Positions 14,062 through 14,132 of a stretch of 14,132 bases of DNA are shown one piece after another. The stretch is from an uncultured Alistipes sp. (lineage in GTDB: Bacteria; Bacteroidota; Bacteroidia; Bacteroidales; Rikenellaceae), in the NCBI GenBank assembly GCA_947178455.1, contig CAMWYI010000029.1, positions 1 to 14,132 of the forward strand. Direction: 5' to 3'. The position numbers were made by a program, and so were the translations under genes. A model generated the notes under the pieces. That model made no database searches. It was not told the DNA's origin and saw only the letters and a program-made list of their open reading frames with translations. The stretch's first letter is position 1. Each line of letters begins with the position of its first letter.

Positions 14062-14132
14062 ACCGTTGTGGGGTTTCGGACGGTTATTTGCGCTATCACC
14101 GAAGATGTTGAAACGTCGCACGAATACTGCCC

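Noticed and set aside
14051..14095. Nested inverted repeats after the last gene (TAGCGC 14051-14056 with GCGCTA 14090-14095; ACCGT 14062-14066 with ACGGT 14080-14084).
   Set aside because: No T tract follows the outer stem and the inner stem is only 5 bp with a 13-nt loop, so I do not call a terminator.
14105..14132. A possible gene start (ATG at 14105) at the right edge.
   Set aside because: Only nine codons are visible and there is no promoter or family signal; too little to support a gene.

Overview
The window looks like chromosomal DNA of a GC-rich member of the Bacteroidales, most likely Alistipes or a close relative in the Rikenellaceae. Three things point there: protein similarity to Bacteroidetes versions of RecF, Kbl, RF2 and DUF2723; G/C-rich third codon positions; and promoters of the Bacteroidetes type (TTTG, about 20 nt, TAnnTTTG) instead of a sigma70 -35/-10 pair. 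I ran no search, so the genus is an inference.

Layout. Positions 1-1059 (+) hold the 3' part of recF and a DUF721 (DciA-like) gene, ending at a bidirectional terminator (1067-1095). Positions 1120-4803 (-) hold a large DUF2723 membrane protein (TMEM260/GT-C type) followed by a small DUF805 membrane protein. A compact divergent promoter region (4804-4904) separates these from cysS (+, 4905-6380). Downstream is a tight + strand block: a MATE transporter, a cytidylate-kinase-like protein, prfB (RF2) and folE, with gaps of -1, 6 and 22 nt. Convergent to it lies a - strand pair, kbl followed by an Lrp/AsnC regulator 12 nt downstream. The last gene (12844-14061, +) is a GNAT-like acyltransferase of unknown substrate.

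Most genes are housekeeping: DNA repair and replication, Cys-tRNA charging, translation termination, pterin synthesis, and threonine/glycine interconversion. kbl and the Lrp/AsnC gene probably form a co-transcribed unit in which the regulator could respond to an amino acid.

The part that ordinary genes do not explain is the 819-bp gap 12025-12843. Its left half carries a complete Bacteroidetes promoter (TTTG-N20-TACTTTTG) pointing away from kbl. It is followed by two long rod-like RNA folds, the second ending in a clear intrinsic terminator. This looks like a free-standing structured RNA of about 170 nt or about 290 nt, with some 6S-like traits. The right half (12481-12808) is a composite of inverted and tandem repeats: two oppositely oriented copies of a GCGGCTC hairpin enclose an 11+11 palindrome and a 130-bp imperfect inverted repeat. 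It resembles a small non-coding repeat element inserted just upstream of the last gene's promoter.
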